A DNA stretch of 64,000 nt from Tolypothrix campylonemoides VB511288 (GCA_000828075.3 JXCB02000001.1:1098074-1162073), one strand, 5' to 3'. Counted from the stretch's first letter, positions 17,265 through 28,449 are shown. The notes: a model not told the origin generated them from the letters alone. Program-made: numbers and translations.

Positions 17265-17394
17265 TTAGGGACTTCCAAATAAAAAATATCCAACTTTTTC
17301 CTTGTGGGATGGCATTGGTGTCCGTCCTAAAAACTGGGGGAACCGAATGCCCACCCCACTGTTAGGGGATAATTTATTTGTTGGAAATCCCTTA
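17265..17394. mobile_element. MITE, copy A (TA-flanked, GGGACTTCCAA ends)
   Basis: It is about 130 bp with imperfect terminal inverted repeats TTAGGGACTTCCAAATAAA and, from the other end, TTAAGGGATTTCCAACAAAT. TA dinucleotides lie at both edges, as made by IS630/Tc1-like transposases. A second copy lies at 36240-36413. Its right edge overlaps the stop codon of the thioredoxin gene. It has no reading frame. Confidence 0.65.
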
Positions 17395-17709
17395 AATCAA
17401 TGTTGTTAAACGTTGCACTAACTGCGGTGCTTGCAGGACACCCTCAATCCGATCCACTGGCTGACCCTGCTTAAATAGTACCAGCGTTGGTAGAGCATAA
17501 ATTTCATACTGAGATGCTAATTGTGGATATTTTTCAGTATCAATTTTTACAACTCGTATGCGTCCTTGGAGCTGGGCATTGACTTGCTCTAAAATTGGAC
17601 TCATCATGTGACAAGGTCCGCACCAGTCGGCGTAAAAATCTACCAATACAGGTACATCAGCACCAGACAGCATCTCTTCAAAGCTGTTGAATTGTTTTTT
17701 CGTACTCAT
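17392..17709 (-). CDS. trxA: Thioredoxin, y-type
   Basis: The 105-aa product has the active site WCGPC near residues 29-33 in VDFYADWCGPCHMM, followed by VVKIDTEKYPQLASQYEIYALPT with the cis-Pro that completes the fold. The wording resembles plant/cyanobacterial thioredoxin y. It reduces disulfides, probably of peroxiredoxins and other oxidative-stress enzymes, using electrons from thioredoxin reductases. The TAA stop codon coincides with the end of an inserted MITE, which may have replaced the original transcript end. The gene symbol is generic. Confidence 0.92.
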   Translation of the reverse strand: MSTKKQFNSFEEMLSGADVPVLVDFYADWCGPCHMMSPILEQVNAQLQGRIRVVKIDTEKYPQLASQYEIYALPTLVLFKQGQPVDRIEGVLQAPQLVQRLTTLI

Positions 17710-17839
17710 GTGACACGCACCAGTTTTCTATTGTTTGTTTTCAATAGTAGTTCTTGCCAGCATTTATCTGTGTCATCTCCTAGATTGTTTTTATTGTTGA
17801 CGCACAATCGCCCTATGATCATTAGCGCAATGACACTAA

Positions 17840-18616
<777 letters not shown>

Positions 18617-18669
18617 TCGAAGAGTACGGGACTAGGGGAAGTAGTGGAAGAAAATACTTCCTCATCCCC

Positions 18670-18775
18670 ACGCCAGTCGCCTCAACGGGGGGAACCCCCG
18701 CACGGTGAGCCAGCGCTGCAGGAGGGTTTCCCGACAGCCAGGCGACTGGGGAACCCCGAAGGGGCGCTGGCTCCT
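18670..18775. repeat. GC-rich palindromic repeat (GCCAGTCGCC / GCGCTGGCTC type)
   Basis: ACGCCAGTCGCCT is answered by AGGCGACTGG, and GAGCCAGCGCTGC by GCGCTGGCTC, giving nested dyads between convergent genes. Related copies lie at 31938-31985 and 36330-36375. It may aid transcription termination, but its recurrence marks it as a dispersed repeat. Confidence 0.7.
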
Positions 18776-18792
18776 CATCCCTCTCATTCTCC

Positions 18793-19872
18793 TCAGGCTG
18801 TTCGTATCCTTTGCAAAACAATGAAGCCTAAAAAGATGATGATACCTATGGTGGTGGCAAGCATCTGTATCAAGGTCATGTTTTGTAGTCTCATCGCCAG
18901 CAAGTTACAAATCAAGGTAATTGACCAAAGAGTCAGCGCGGCGTGGCGTTGAGACAAGCCCCAAGCTAGTAAGCGATGGTGCAGGTGGTCTTTCCCAGGG
19001 GTGCTGAGAGGATTTTTGCCAGCCATAAGACGGCGAACAAACACTTGAGTCGTGTCGAGTACTGGTAACAGCAAAAACAGAACCGGTGCGACTAAAGAGA
19101 CAGCGGTGGGTGCTTGAAGGTTACCTAAAATACTCGTAGCAGCTAGCACATAACCGAAAAAGTAGGCTCCGGCATCGCCCATAATGATGCGCGAGGGGTG
19201 GAAGTTGTGGCGCAAAAAGCCCAACGCCGCACCCGCCAAAGCTGCTAAAACTAACGTCGCTGCCGCACGATTAGGAACTTGAGCGGAAACTGCTAACAAG
19301 CTCATGGCGGTGATAAAGCTGACTCCTCCCGCCAAACCGTCCATACCATCCATCAAGTTGACAGCATTGGTAATTCCTACGACCCACAGTACTGTTAGTA
19401 ATACTGATAATGTTGGGTCAATGGGAGTACCAAAAGAAACTTCAATAGTGATACGATTAGCAACCAGCAACAGAGCCGTGAGGACCTGAATTAACAATCG
19501 AACAAGAGGGGGTAAACCAAATTGGTCGTCGATAAAGCCCACAAGAACGAGTATCGAACCCCCTAGAAGAATCGTCTGTACTTCAGCCAGTACTCTTTCG
19601 AGCTCAATAGGTCGTAAGAGACTAGCTAGTACCACTGCGGCAATCACTCCTGCATAAATAGCCAGACCCCCTGCATTAGGCAAAGGTTCTCGGTTAAGCC
19701 GTCGCGCATTAGGTTGGTCTGCCCAACCAACACGCAAGGCAAATTTGCGGACTGCCGGAATCAAACGCCAAGTTACACTACAAGCCAAAAGGAATGTAAA
19801 TACTACCGCCAACCAGCCGGAACCGCTAGGGTCAGCAATACCAAGGGACCGAAGGGAGCTGTATATGTTCAT
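18793..19872 (-). CDS. MraY/WecA-family polyprenyl-phosphate sugar-1-phosphate transferase
   Basis: The 359-aa product has about ten or eleven membrane segments. Diagnostic stretches are LPNAGGLAIYAG near 68-79, DDQF near 118-121, NAVNLMDGMDGLAGG near 170-184, GDAGAYFFGY near 238-247, and HHRLLAWGLS near 300-309. Enzymes of this superfamily move a sugar-1-phosphate from a UDP-sugar to undecaprenyl phosphate on the cytoplasmic face. The sequence looks closer to WecA/TagO than to MraY of peptidoglycan synthesis, so a surface-glycan role is likely (inference). Confidence 0.88.
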   Translation of the reverse strand: MNIYSSLRSLGIADPSGSGWLAVVFTFLLACSVTWRLIPAVRKFALRVGWADQPNARRLNREPLPNAGGLAIYAGVIAAVVLASLLRPIELERVLAEVQTILLGGSILVLVGFIDDQFGLPPLVRLLIQVLTALLLVANRITIEVSFGTPIDPTLSVLLTVLWVVGITNAVNLMDGMDGLAGGVSFITAMSLLAVSAQVPNRAAATLVLAALAGAALGFLRHNFHPSRIIMGDAGAYFFGYVLAATSILGNLQAPTAVSLVAPVLFLLLPVLDTTQVFVRRLMAGKNPLSTPGKDHLHHRLLAWGLSQRHAALTLWSITLICNLLAMRLQNMTLIQMLATTIGIIIFLGFIVLQRIRTA

Positions 19873-20330
19873 CTCCCGATTTAACTACCATTGCCAATGT
19901 GCATAAGCATCAACTGTATATTAATCATTTTTTTCCTAACTATTTGTAACCTTATAAAAAGTTGCTTCTAATATAGAGTCATTCCCGAAAAAACGGTATC
20001 GAGGGTAGGGGCAAAGGCAGTCTTCATACCTGTTAACAATCACGCTCAAACACCCAAATTATCGTCGTTTTAGCTCCCCCAACCCCGATCGCTTGAGGGC
20101 TAAAATTTTATTTACCCCGAAAACCGGGGATTGGGGATTGGGGATTGGGGATTGGGGATTGGGGACGTTTGTTTAGTTTTCATCAAATTATGTGCGGGGC
20201 AACAAAGCCTAGACCTAAGGCGTAGAAATTTTTCCCAGTCGCAAGTCGCCAGTCCCCAATCCCAGAGCAGCGTTCCTCCCCCATCATACGTACTCGTTGG
20301 TGGAGGAACGCCGCTTTTGTGTTGAAGTCA
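19873..20330. other. Spacer upstream of groL with STRR
   Basis: This long divergent region has no gene. It includes a run of GGGGATT heptamers at 20126-20165 and a short CCCCAATCCC stretch near 20255. The groL promoter should lie in its last 100 bases, ahead of the CIRCE element. Confidence 0.6.
20126..20165. repeat. Short tandem repeat, (GGGGATT)n
   Basis: Five and a half units of a heptamer occur here. It is the classic STRR type of heterocystous cyanobacteria; related heptamers recur at 26631-26653, 34900-34985 and 36119-36142. Confidence 0.85.
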
Positions 20331-20357
20331 TTAGCACTCAGCGGTCAAGAGTGCTAA
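20331..20357 (+). promoter_or_regulatory. CIRCE operator (HrcA binding site)
   Basis: TTAGCACTC at 20331-20339 and GAGTGCTAA at 20349-20357 are separated by exactly nine bases, a perfect match to the CIRCE consensus. It ends 33 bases before the groL ATG. Repression by HrcA and heat induction of the gene are expected. Confidence 0.95.
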
Positions 20358-20378
20358 ATTGTCTATTGGAAGCGCTAG

Positions 20379-22055
<1,677 letters not shown>

Positions 22056-22090
22056 TCCCCGTTTGCCATTGTTTGCCATTTTGTAGTCTA

Positions 22091-22119
22091 GTAGGGTGGG
22101 TACTGCCACCCTACTTTTT
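22091..22119 (+). terminator. groL terminator
   Basis: GTAGGGTGG (22091-22099) pairs with CCACCCTAC (22106-22114), followed by TTTTTA. It lies 36 bp after the groL stop codon. Confidence 0.85.
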
Positions 22120-22384
22120 AAGTGGACTTATAAGCAATACCTCTGCCAATTTACGAGGGTGAGTTGATGATGCTTTCACTATCTAAGCACCCTGGGGAGG
22201 ATGAGAACCCCTGCCTTTCAATCCGGGGATGAAATCCGACGCAACAAGTTTTAACTTGTTGTTTCTCTTTTTTCTTGAACATACCCGTTAGAAGATGTAT
22301 AGTATTATTACAAGTGGTCAATGAACCACAGATTAAAGGTATCTCAACCTTGTTTGGGCTTGTCGAGACAAATATCACCCTAGA

Positions 22385-22700
22385 ATATGTAATGGTGACG
22401 CGACCTGTAATACGAAGCAATTAGAAATTGCACAGAAACAAACCCATAAAATTCAGATCCATGTGGGGAGGGACGCTTGCTGGATGTAAAAGTAAAATGC
22501 TTGCGCAGACGGTCTGACAAGGGCTGAGTGACGGGACAAAGCCTAGTTAAGAGTCAAAGAAACAGGAAGAAGATTGCATTGGAGTAAAGCTTTAGCTTTC
22601 GCAGTAGCAACCTTTAAGAAACAAGCGTGCATTTATGCCGAGGAGTGCGTCAATAACTCCCTTTTCTCTGAGGTTTGGCAAAAACAATAAGTCCTAAAAA
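22385..22700 (+). other. Structured-looking non-coding segment
   Basis: No credible reading frame crosses this part. It holds short complementary pieces (CAATTAGAAATTG, GGAGTG...) and opens with GTGACGCGACC, which loosely recalls the 5' end of bacterial group II introns (GUGYG). No reverse-transcriptase frame or domain V/VI end is present. It could be a truncated intron, the remains of another insertion, or nothing special. The rest of the interval 22120-22890 shows no gene. Confidence 0.25.
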
Positions 22701-22906
22701 TTCCTTTAAGGTTTCCCGCAAGGTTTTTTTGAACGTATTGCCTGCAGTATAAAGGTTTTGACAGTCCCAGCTACTTTGTAAGCTAAACGCTTATGTATGG
22801 GGAATTTTGCCAGCTTTTGCCAAAATTTTTGTAGGCTCTTATTTTGGCAAAGGTATTGATAAGGGCTTGAAACTGTAATTTAATTTATGGACAAAGCTAC
22901 CCATTA

Positions 22907-23092
22907 CTACTCCTGATTGGGTAGCTCTGAGATAAGTTGGTCAACAAATTGTCTTAGCCGTTCTTGCCAATTGGGAACAGCTTTAAGTTTTTCTTTCTGC
23001 CCAAGATAACCCTTGAATGCAATTGCATGTTTATCAAGCAATCGTTCTAGCTTTTTCTTAGCTCCTAATTTATGTCCTTTTTGAAATGGCAT
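22907..23092 (-). CDS. Small hypothetical protein inside the TnpB element
   Basis: The 61-aa frame starts at ATG 23092 (MPFQKGHKLGAKKKLERLLDK); TTG 23098 is also in frame. It is basic at the N terminus and helical later (WQERLRQFVDQLISELP). The opening resembles DNA-binding or packaging-type small proteins of mobile DNA, without a firm family match. It is divergent from tnpB with 53 bp between start codons. Its stop codon lies inside the left-end hairpin of the element, so it moves with it. Confidence 0.5.
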   Translation of the reverse strand: MPFQKGHKLGAKKKLERLLDKHAIAFKGYLGQKEKLKAVPNWQERLRQFVDQLISELPNQE

Positions 23093-23145
23093 TGACAAAA
23101 ATCTTTGTATTGGTTAACTTATATATAGCAAAAAAAGTAAAATCA

Positions 23146-24273
23146 ATGTTGCTTGGTTTCAAAACAGAATTTAAAATAAATAACCAACAACGCACAGCAT
23201 TAATGAAGCATTGCGGCGTAGCACGTCATGCTTGGAATTGGGGGCTTGGACTGACAAAACAAATACTCGACCATAACAAAGCTAACCCCGACGCCAAAAT
23301 CAAGTTTCCTAGTGCTATTGACTTACATAAGTGGTTAGTGGCGCTGGTAAAGTCAGAACATGAATGGTACTACGAATGTTCAAAAAGTACCCCGCAGCAA
23401 GCTTTAATGGCATTGCGCGAAGCTTGGAAGCGATGTTTTAACAAAACTGCTGGTGTTCCAAGGTTCAAGAAAAAAGGTAAGCGTGACTCTTTCACATTGG
23501 AAGGCACTATCAAGGTAGGTACAAACAAGATTCAAGTACCTGTCATTGGTGTTTTAAGAACCTACGAGCGATTACCACAAGTATTAACTAAATCTTGCAC
23601 AATTTCTCGCCAAGCTGATAGATGGTTTATTAGTTTTCGATTTGAAGTAGACCAACAAACTACAGAAAATACAACGGCAGTTCCTCTACTTGGGGAAACC
23701 CCAAGACCGGACTGCCTCAGCGTTGTAGGTGTTGACCTCGGTGTCAAAAACCTGGCAACTTTTTCAACAGGTGGGGGAAGCGCTGGTGCAAAGTCTTACA
23801 AAAAGTACGAAGCAAAACTATCCAGAATGCAATGGTTGAATCGGCATAAAATTATTGGTTCAGCTAACTGGAAAAAAGCACAGTTACAGATTGCCAGACT
23901 ACACAGAAAGATTGCCAACATTCGCAAAGACACATTGCACAAACTTACCACACTACTAGCCAAGAACCACGGCACAGTAGTGATAGAAGACCTCAATGTG
24001 TCAGGAATGATGGCGAATCATAAACTGGCTAAAGCTATTGCTGATATGTCATTTTTTGAGTTTCGTCGTCAGTTGACCTACAAATGTGAGTTGTATGGCT
24101 CAAAGCTAGTCGTAGTTGACCGTTGGTTTGCGTCTAGCAAGACATGTTCAAACTGCGGAACTAAAAAAGAAACACTCACTTTGGATGAGCGAGTGTTTGA
24201 ATGTCAAGTGTGCGGATTCAGTTTAGACAGAGACTTGAACGCTGCAATCAATTTGTCAAGAGTCGTCAGTTAG
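23146..24273 (+). CDS. tnpB: TnpB RNA-guided nuclease, IS200/IS605 family
   Basis: ATG 23146 (MLLGFKTEFKINNQQ) opens the conserved N terminus; the longer reading from 23086 adds an unlikely lead. The 375-aa product has an OrfB helix-turn-helix region, then the RuvC motifs: Asp in VVGVDLGVKNLA, Glu in VVIEDLNVSGMM and Asp in DRDLNAAINLS. The zinc ribbon is complete (CSNCG and CQVCG). TnpB proteins are guided by an omega-RNA made from the element's 3' end and cut DNA to favour retention of the element. All catalytic residues are present. A HUH transposase is missing from this copy. Confidence 0.92.
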   Translation: MLLGFKTEFKINNQQRTALMKHCGVARHAWNWGLGLTKQILDHNKANPDAKIKFPSAIDLHKWLVALVKSEHEWYYECSKSTPQQALMALREAWKRCFNKTAGVPRFKKKGKRDSFTLEGTIKVGTNKIQVPVIGVLRTYERLPQVLTKSCTISRQADRWFISFRFEVDQQTTENTTAVPLLGETPRPDCLSVVGVDLGVKNLATFSTGGGSAGAKSYKKYEAKLSRMQWLNRHKIIGSANWKKAQLQIARLHRKIANIRKDTLHKLTTLLAKNHGTVVIEDLNVSGMMANHKLAKAIADMSFFEFRRQLTYKCELYGSKLVVVDRWFASSKTCSNCGTKKETLTLDERVFECQVCGFSLDRDLNAAINLSRVVS

Positions 24274-24372
24274 ACGATGCTAGCCTGTGGACTGGTTGAA
24301 GCCGACTTCTCCAGGATGAAGCAGGAAGTAAACGAAGCCCAAAGTAGATATTTCCAATTATGGGTAGCTTTG
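24274..24372 (+). ncRNA. Candidate omega-RNA 3' end of the solo TnpB element
   Basis: The sequence after the tnpB stop (CTAGCCTGTGGACTGG, GAAGCCG, CCAGGATGAAGCAGGAAG) resembles the conserved right-end segment found behind many tnpB genes, which forms the scaffold of the omega-RNA together with the 3' part of the gene. The guide would be the sequence just outside the right end, near 24373. Assignment is by analogy. Confidence 0.45.
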
Positions 24373-24449
24373 GGTAGGTGTTATGTAACGGCAAAGTGGA
24401 GACTCACGTTAAACTAATTAGAAAACTCACCGCTTTCAAGGTATAGTCC

Positions 24450-25745
24450 ATGCAGCTACTTAAAACTACCGACAAAGATTTTTCTAGTAGATTCAAAACC
24501 CTTGTCAGCGATCGCCGGGAAGCTACAGTTGATGTTAGTGGGACAGTACGCGAGATTCTAGCTGATGTCAAAGTGCGTGGTGATGGCGCAGTTAAGGACT
24601 ATACTAGCCGCTTTGATGGCTATAATCCCCAGTCTTTGCATCTGAGCGAAACCTTTATTGCCGAACACGCAGCACAATGTCCTGCTGATGTCAAGGCGGC
24701 GCTGGAATTTGCTGCTCTTAGGATTGCAGCTTTCCATCAAAAACAACTACCGCAAGATATTGGCTACACGGATACAGCCGGGGTAAAACTGGGATTAAAT
24801 TGGATATCGCTGTCTCAAGTGGGAATTTATGTACCTGGAGGACGTGCCAGCTATCCTAGCTCTCTACTGATGAACGCCCTACCTGCCAAAATTGTCGGCG
24901 TGGAACGAATTGTTATGACAGTACCGATGCCTCGCGGTGAGATTAATTCCGCGGTACTCGCAGCTGCCCAAATTGCTGGTGTCACGGAAATTTACGGCAT
25001 TGGTGGGGCGCAAGCGATCGCAGCATTAGCCTATGGTACACAAAGCATTGCTCCCGTAGATAAAATTGTCGGTCCTGGTAATGCTTATGTTGCTGAAGCT
25101 AAACGTCAAGTATTTGGTACTGTTGGCATTGACAGCATTGCCGGGCCTTCAGAAATTCTGGTGGTAGCCGATAGCCAAAATAACCCAGACTGGATTGCCT
25201 GGGATTTGCTATCGCAAGCAGAACACGATCCTAGCGCCCAGTCAATTTTGATTACTGATTCGGAAATTTTTGCTCAGCAAGTGATAGCGGCAGTTGAGCA
25301 AATTCTCGCCAACTTGCCCACCAAAGAAGTCGCCAATGCCAGTTGGCAAAATTATGCAGCCGTGATTATTGTCAGCGATTTGACACAAAGTATACCACTG
25401 CTAAATCAACTAGCTCCAGAACACGTGGAATTGTGTGTAGACAACCCACAACTGCTTGCCAATCAAATTAAGTGTGCTGGTAGCGTGTTTCTAGGACGTT
25501 ATACCCCAGAAGCAATTGGAGATTACCTAGGAGGCCCCAACCATGTACTGCCTACTGCACGTTCTGCCCGATTTGCCTCTGGCTTGAGTGTCTACGACTT
25601 TCTCAAGCGGATTACCTATTTGGAATGCAATCAACAAGCATTACAGACAATCGGCAAAGCAGCCGTAACGTTAGCAGAAGCAGAAGGTTTACCTGCCCAT
25701 GCAGGTAGTGTATCTGTGCGCCTGCAATATTCAAAAATAACATGA
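24450..25745 (+). CDS. hisD: Histidinol dehydrogenase
   Basis: The 431-aa product oxidises L-histidinol to L-histidine in two NAD-dependent steps, the last reactions of histidine synthesis. Signature runs include VGIYVPGGRASYPSSLLMNA, the NAD-contact region AQAIAALAYGT, DKIVGPGNAYVAEAKR, AGPSEILVVAD, and QAEHDPSAQ with the zinc-binding His. GPNHVLPT near the end also fits. Length is normal. It is not in an operon with other his genes here, as is common in cyanobacteria. Confidence 0.96.
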   Translation: MQLLKTTDKDFSSRFKTLVSDRREATVDVSGTVREILADVKVRGDGAVKDYTSRFDGYNPQSLHLSETFIAEHAAQCPADVKAALEFAALRIAAFHQKQLPQDIGYTDTAGVKLGLNWISLSQVGIYVPGGRASYPSSLLMNALPAKIVGVERIVMTVPMPRGEINSAVLAAAQIAGVTEIYGIGGAQAIAALAYGTQSIAPVDKIVGPGNAYVAEAKRQVFGTVGIDSIAGPSEILVVADSQNNPDWIAWDLLSQAEHDPSAQSILITDSEIFAQQVIAAVEQILANLPTKEVANASWQNYAAVIIVSDLTQSIPLLNQLAPEHVELCVDNPQLLANQIKCAGSVFLGRYTPEAIGDYLGGPNHVLPTARSARFASGLSVYDFLKRITYLECNQQALQTIGKAAVTLAEAEGLPAHAGSVSVRLQYSKIT

Positions 25746-25875
25746 AACCTTCAGTAGTCTGGGGATTTTGGGTAATTCAAACGTACTGAGTCGCCGATAG
25801 CAACTTTCAGCGTATTCAACAGGTAAAAACTTTAACGGTTGAATCGTCGATGTCAAGTTTGTAACCAAAGCACTA

Positions 25876-26514
25876 CTACATTGCCAGATTCTCCTTCGCC
25901 CACAAAGCAGCTTGAGTACGATCGCGTAACCCCAACCGCCCTAAAATTTGCGTCACGTAGTTTTTCACCGTCCCTTCAGTCAGATGCAACGTTTGGGCAA
26001 TTTCCCGATTATTTTTACCTTCAGCAATCAGAGTCAATACTTCTAATTCGCGATCGCTCAAACGTTGCTGTGGAGTATTTGGCTTCACAGCACCTAGGGG
26101 ACGCAACTGAGCAAAGACTTTCGGTGCAATAGTCGGACCAAGTTGACAATGTCCTTGATCGAGAGTGCGAATTGCCGTTGCAAGTTGTGCTGAAGGTGTA
26201 CTTTTAAGAAGATAGCCGAGTGCTCCTGCTTGTAGCGATTGCCAGATATACTCGTCTTCATCAAAAGTAGTTAGCACAAGAATTCTAACCCAAGGAAAGG
26301 ATTTATGAATTTCACGAGTTGCTACAACCCCGTCACAGACTGGCATTCGCACATCCATAAGAATGACATCTGGTTGTAGAGTTTGGGTAAGAGCGATCGC
26401 TTCTTTCCCATGACTCGCTTGTCCAACAATTTCCAAATCCTCTTCTAACGCCAGCAAGGAGGCTAATCCTTGGCGAAAGAGTGGTTGGTCATCTACAAGC
26501 AATAATCGAATCAT
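25876..26514 (-). CDS. NarL/FixJ-type response regulator
   Basis: The 212-aa product begins with a receiver domain (acidic pocket LLVDDQP, phospho-acceptor Asp in DVILMDVRMP near residue 54, Thr in VLTTFDE, Lys in LLKSTPS). It ends with a LuxR-type helix-turn-helix (LSDRELEVLTLIAEGKNNREIAQTL). It binds DNA when phosphorylated. Its natural partner is very probably the DesK-type kinase at 30724-31923, on the same strand. Such pairs are normally adjacent; here a glycosyltransferase gene and an IS605-type element lie between them. Confidence 0.92.
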   Translation of the reverse strand: MIRLLLVDDQPLFRQGLASLLALEEDLEIVGQASHGKEAIALTQTLQPDVILMDVRMPVCDGVVATREIHKSFPWVRILVLTTFDEDEYIWQSLQAGALGYLLKSTPSAQLATAIRTLDQGHCQLGPTIAPKVFAQLRPLGAVKPNTPQQRLSDRELEVLTLIAEGKNNREIAQTLHLTEGTVKNYVTQILGRLGLRDRTQAALWAKENLAM

Positions 26515-26874
26515 CTTAAGTAATTTTAGATTTTAATTTTGGATTTTAGTTTTATAGCAACAGCCAAGGTGGTTAGGACATCAACCGATGATAAAACCTA
26601 GACACAAAAAGACTTTTCACCCAGTCCCCAGTCCCCAGTCCCTAGTCCCCTGCTATAAATTTACTTGGCACGCTCGTTTTGACTCTGCCCAAGCCTAAAG
26701 GCAGGGCATTCACTCTTGAGTTCTGCCGTATTTCTTAGCTATTTTACTGTCGGGCGAAACGTATATCAGTTAGGGTAACAAAAAATAGGTGTCCAACCTA
26801 ATGGACTAAGGGAAGGTAAACTGTTGTAGCCGCACACCATTTAAAAATTATGTTAGATAAATTTGAAGTGTAAC
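26515..26874. other. Spacer with short STRR
   Basis: CAGTCCC-type heptamers occur at 26631-26653 and a small CTGCC/GGCAG hairpin at about 26687-26706. No gene is seen. Confidence 0.5.
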
Positions 26875-26972
26875 TCACATCACTTTGATGACGCTAGCTT
26901 CCTCCAAAGTAGAACCGATAAAATCTATCAAGGCTTGATCCAGGGTATTGATGTAGGATATGCGTTTCGTGA
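26875..26972 (-). pseudogene. Severed 3' end of the GT-GAF gene
   Basis: On the minus strand 32 sense codons run from the left edge of the IS605 element to TGA at 26875-26877 (FTKRISYINTLDQ, then IDFIGSTLEEASVIKVM). There is no start codon and the frame stops directly upstream inside the element. The piece lies exactly where the C-terminal tail of the glycosyltransferase-GAF gene (28999-30564, same strand) should continue if the element were removed; joining at TTC-TTC/ACG keeps the frame. I infer it is that gene's lost tail. Confidence 0.55.
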
Positions 26973-26977
26973 ACTAC

Positions 26978-28378
26978 CTACACCTGTCTGAGTACAGACA
27001 AGGTGTAGGCTTCCGGCGCGTTTTTCAACACTGCCAGAACTTCCTTCAGGGTACTATTGGTAGTAGAGTCACCCACTATTAGATTCCCCTTACGGCGTTT
27101 TAACGTTGGGAAAAGTCCCAGCCCAACGCGCTTAATGTTGATTGCGGCGTTAATATCGCGGTCAACGTTAAGCGAGAGTTCAGTATCCCAATAAGAGCGT
27201 ATATTGCAGTCAGTGAAGACAATCTCGTCACGATACGCCAGTAATTGAGATGTGTATGCAGGGTTAACTGCCATGACCCTAGCCCCAGCTTTTCCAGCTA
27301 TGTATTCTAGAGTTGTGAAAAACTGCCCAAAAGCAGCATCGTTCCAAGATTTGTTTAAACCCGATTTAGCGGACTGCCCGTTTGGTAAAAATTTACCGTC
27401 CTCATCAAGTTTAGCTTTATTGCGCTTTGATAACGCTTTTAGGTTTAAGTCCTCGTGAACAAAAACCTTCTTAAGAGTCCGTACCAACGCGTGAGCAGTC
27501 TTGAACGCGTGGTCAATCCTAGCCCTAGCAATACGTTGATGTTCTCGTCCTTGGCGTTTGGCAAGTTTACGACGCGCTTTACTACCTTTGCGCTTGTTTT
27601 CCTTACGACGCGATACTTTCTTCAGTCGCTTCTCAGACTTCCTGAAAGATTTTAGAGCAGGTAACTTAGTCCCTTGTGAAGTTGCCAAGTAATCTTGCTC
27701 ATGCAATACCGCATCCATGCCCAAAGTATTGTCCCAAGTGGGAATGACTTCATCCGGTTTAAAGACTGGAACAGTTGGGTCTTCCAAGCAAATAGTTGCA
27801 TACCAACCATCAGACTTTTTGGTCAACAGAATGTTTTTGAGAACAAACCCATCTGGTAATCGACGATGTAAACGTACCTTCAACCAACCTTTCAGCTTTG
27901 AAATTGACAAGAATAACCAATCTTTTTGTGTTCTTTGAACGGTTATAGCCTGTCCTTCGATTTTCAAAGTTCTATAACGTGCAGAATTCTTGAACCGTGG
28001 ACGTCCACTACGTTTCCCATTACTATCGCCAGCAAGAAAACGCTTAAACGCCAGGTCTGCACGCTTTGATACATCTTGTAGCGTTTGAGACGGTACAGAC
28101 GTGAAATCCAATAATTCGCCAGAGTGTTGAACAAGAACCAAGTCTTCTTTTAAAACAGGTAGCTGTTTCTTCTGAGAGTAAAAATCTGGATTATTTCGTA
28201 ACTCTGGTAACGAGCAAATTAATGGACATGAGTCAATATTGCAACGATTCTTTTCCCACCAATCAAATCTCTCCCCAAGCTGCTTGTTATACCAATATTG
28301 TGATGTGCGCAACCAGATATTTAGTTGTTTTTTTTGATTAGTGTCGGGGGAAGCGCGATATTGATAGTTAAGCAGCAC
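26978..28378 (-). CDS. tnpB: TnpB-like RuvC nuclease lacking the zinc ribbon
   Basis: GTG 28378 (VLLNYQYRASPD) is chosen because AGGAGGTG lies 8 bases before it; a reading from 28447 would cross this site. The 466-aa product keeps the RuvC residues: Asp in TLGMDAVL, Glu in VHEDLNL and Asp in VDRDINAAINIKR. The CxxC...CxxC zinc ribbon that normally sits before the last motif is replaced by a stretch reading EIVFTDCNIRSYWD with one Cys. I recall this variant from other cyanobacterial insertion sequences. Whether it is still a guided nuclease is unknown. It diverges from its tnpA. Confidence 0.85.
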   Translation of the reverse strand: MLLNYQYRASPDTNQKKQLNIWLRTSQYWYNKQLGERFDWWEKNRCNIDSCPLICSLPELRNNPDFYSQKKQLPVLKEDLVLVQHSGELLDFTSVPSQTLQDVSKRADLAFKRFLAGDSNGKRSGRPRFKNSARYRTLKIEGQAITVQRTQKDWLFLSISKLKGWLKVRLHRRLPDGFVLKNILLTKKSDGWYATICLEDPTVPVFKPDEVIPTWDNTLGMDAVLHEQDYLATSQGTKLPALKSFRKSEKRLKKVSRRKENKRKGSKARRKLAKRQGREHQRIARARIDHAFKTAHALVRTLKKVFVHEDLNLKALSKRNKAKLDEDGKFLPNGQSAKSGLNKSWNDAAFGQFFTTLEYIAGKAGARVMAVNPAYTSQLLAYRDEIVFTDCNIRSYWDTELSLNVDRDINAAINIKRVGLGLFPTLKRRKGNLIVGDSTTNSTLKEVLAVLKNAPEAYTLSVLRQV

Positions 28379-28449
28379 TTGGAATTCACCTCCTTGATAT
28401 GTTTTAGTGTTATCATCTATTTTAACGACAAAAATACTTAGCGTCAAGA

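Larger units (their letters stand above)
22892..24372 (+). mobile_element. Solo-TnpB element with 13-bp inverted ends
   Basis: CAAAGCTACCCAT at 22892-22904 reappears inverted at 24360-24372 (ATGGGTAGCTTTG), enclosing a tnpB gene and a small opposite-strand gene. The left end also forms a 9-bp hairpin (22895-22903 with 22918-22926). The right end forms a CCCAAAG/CTTTGGG hairpin. Subterminal hairpins are expected for IS200/IS605-type DNA; shared inverted termini are not, so the exact boundaries are uncertain. No tnpA is present, so it would need one in trans, such as the gene at 28450-28863. Confidence 0.6.
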
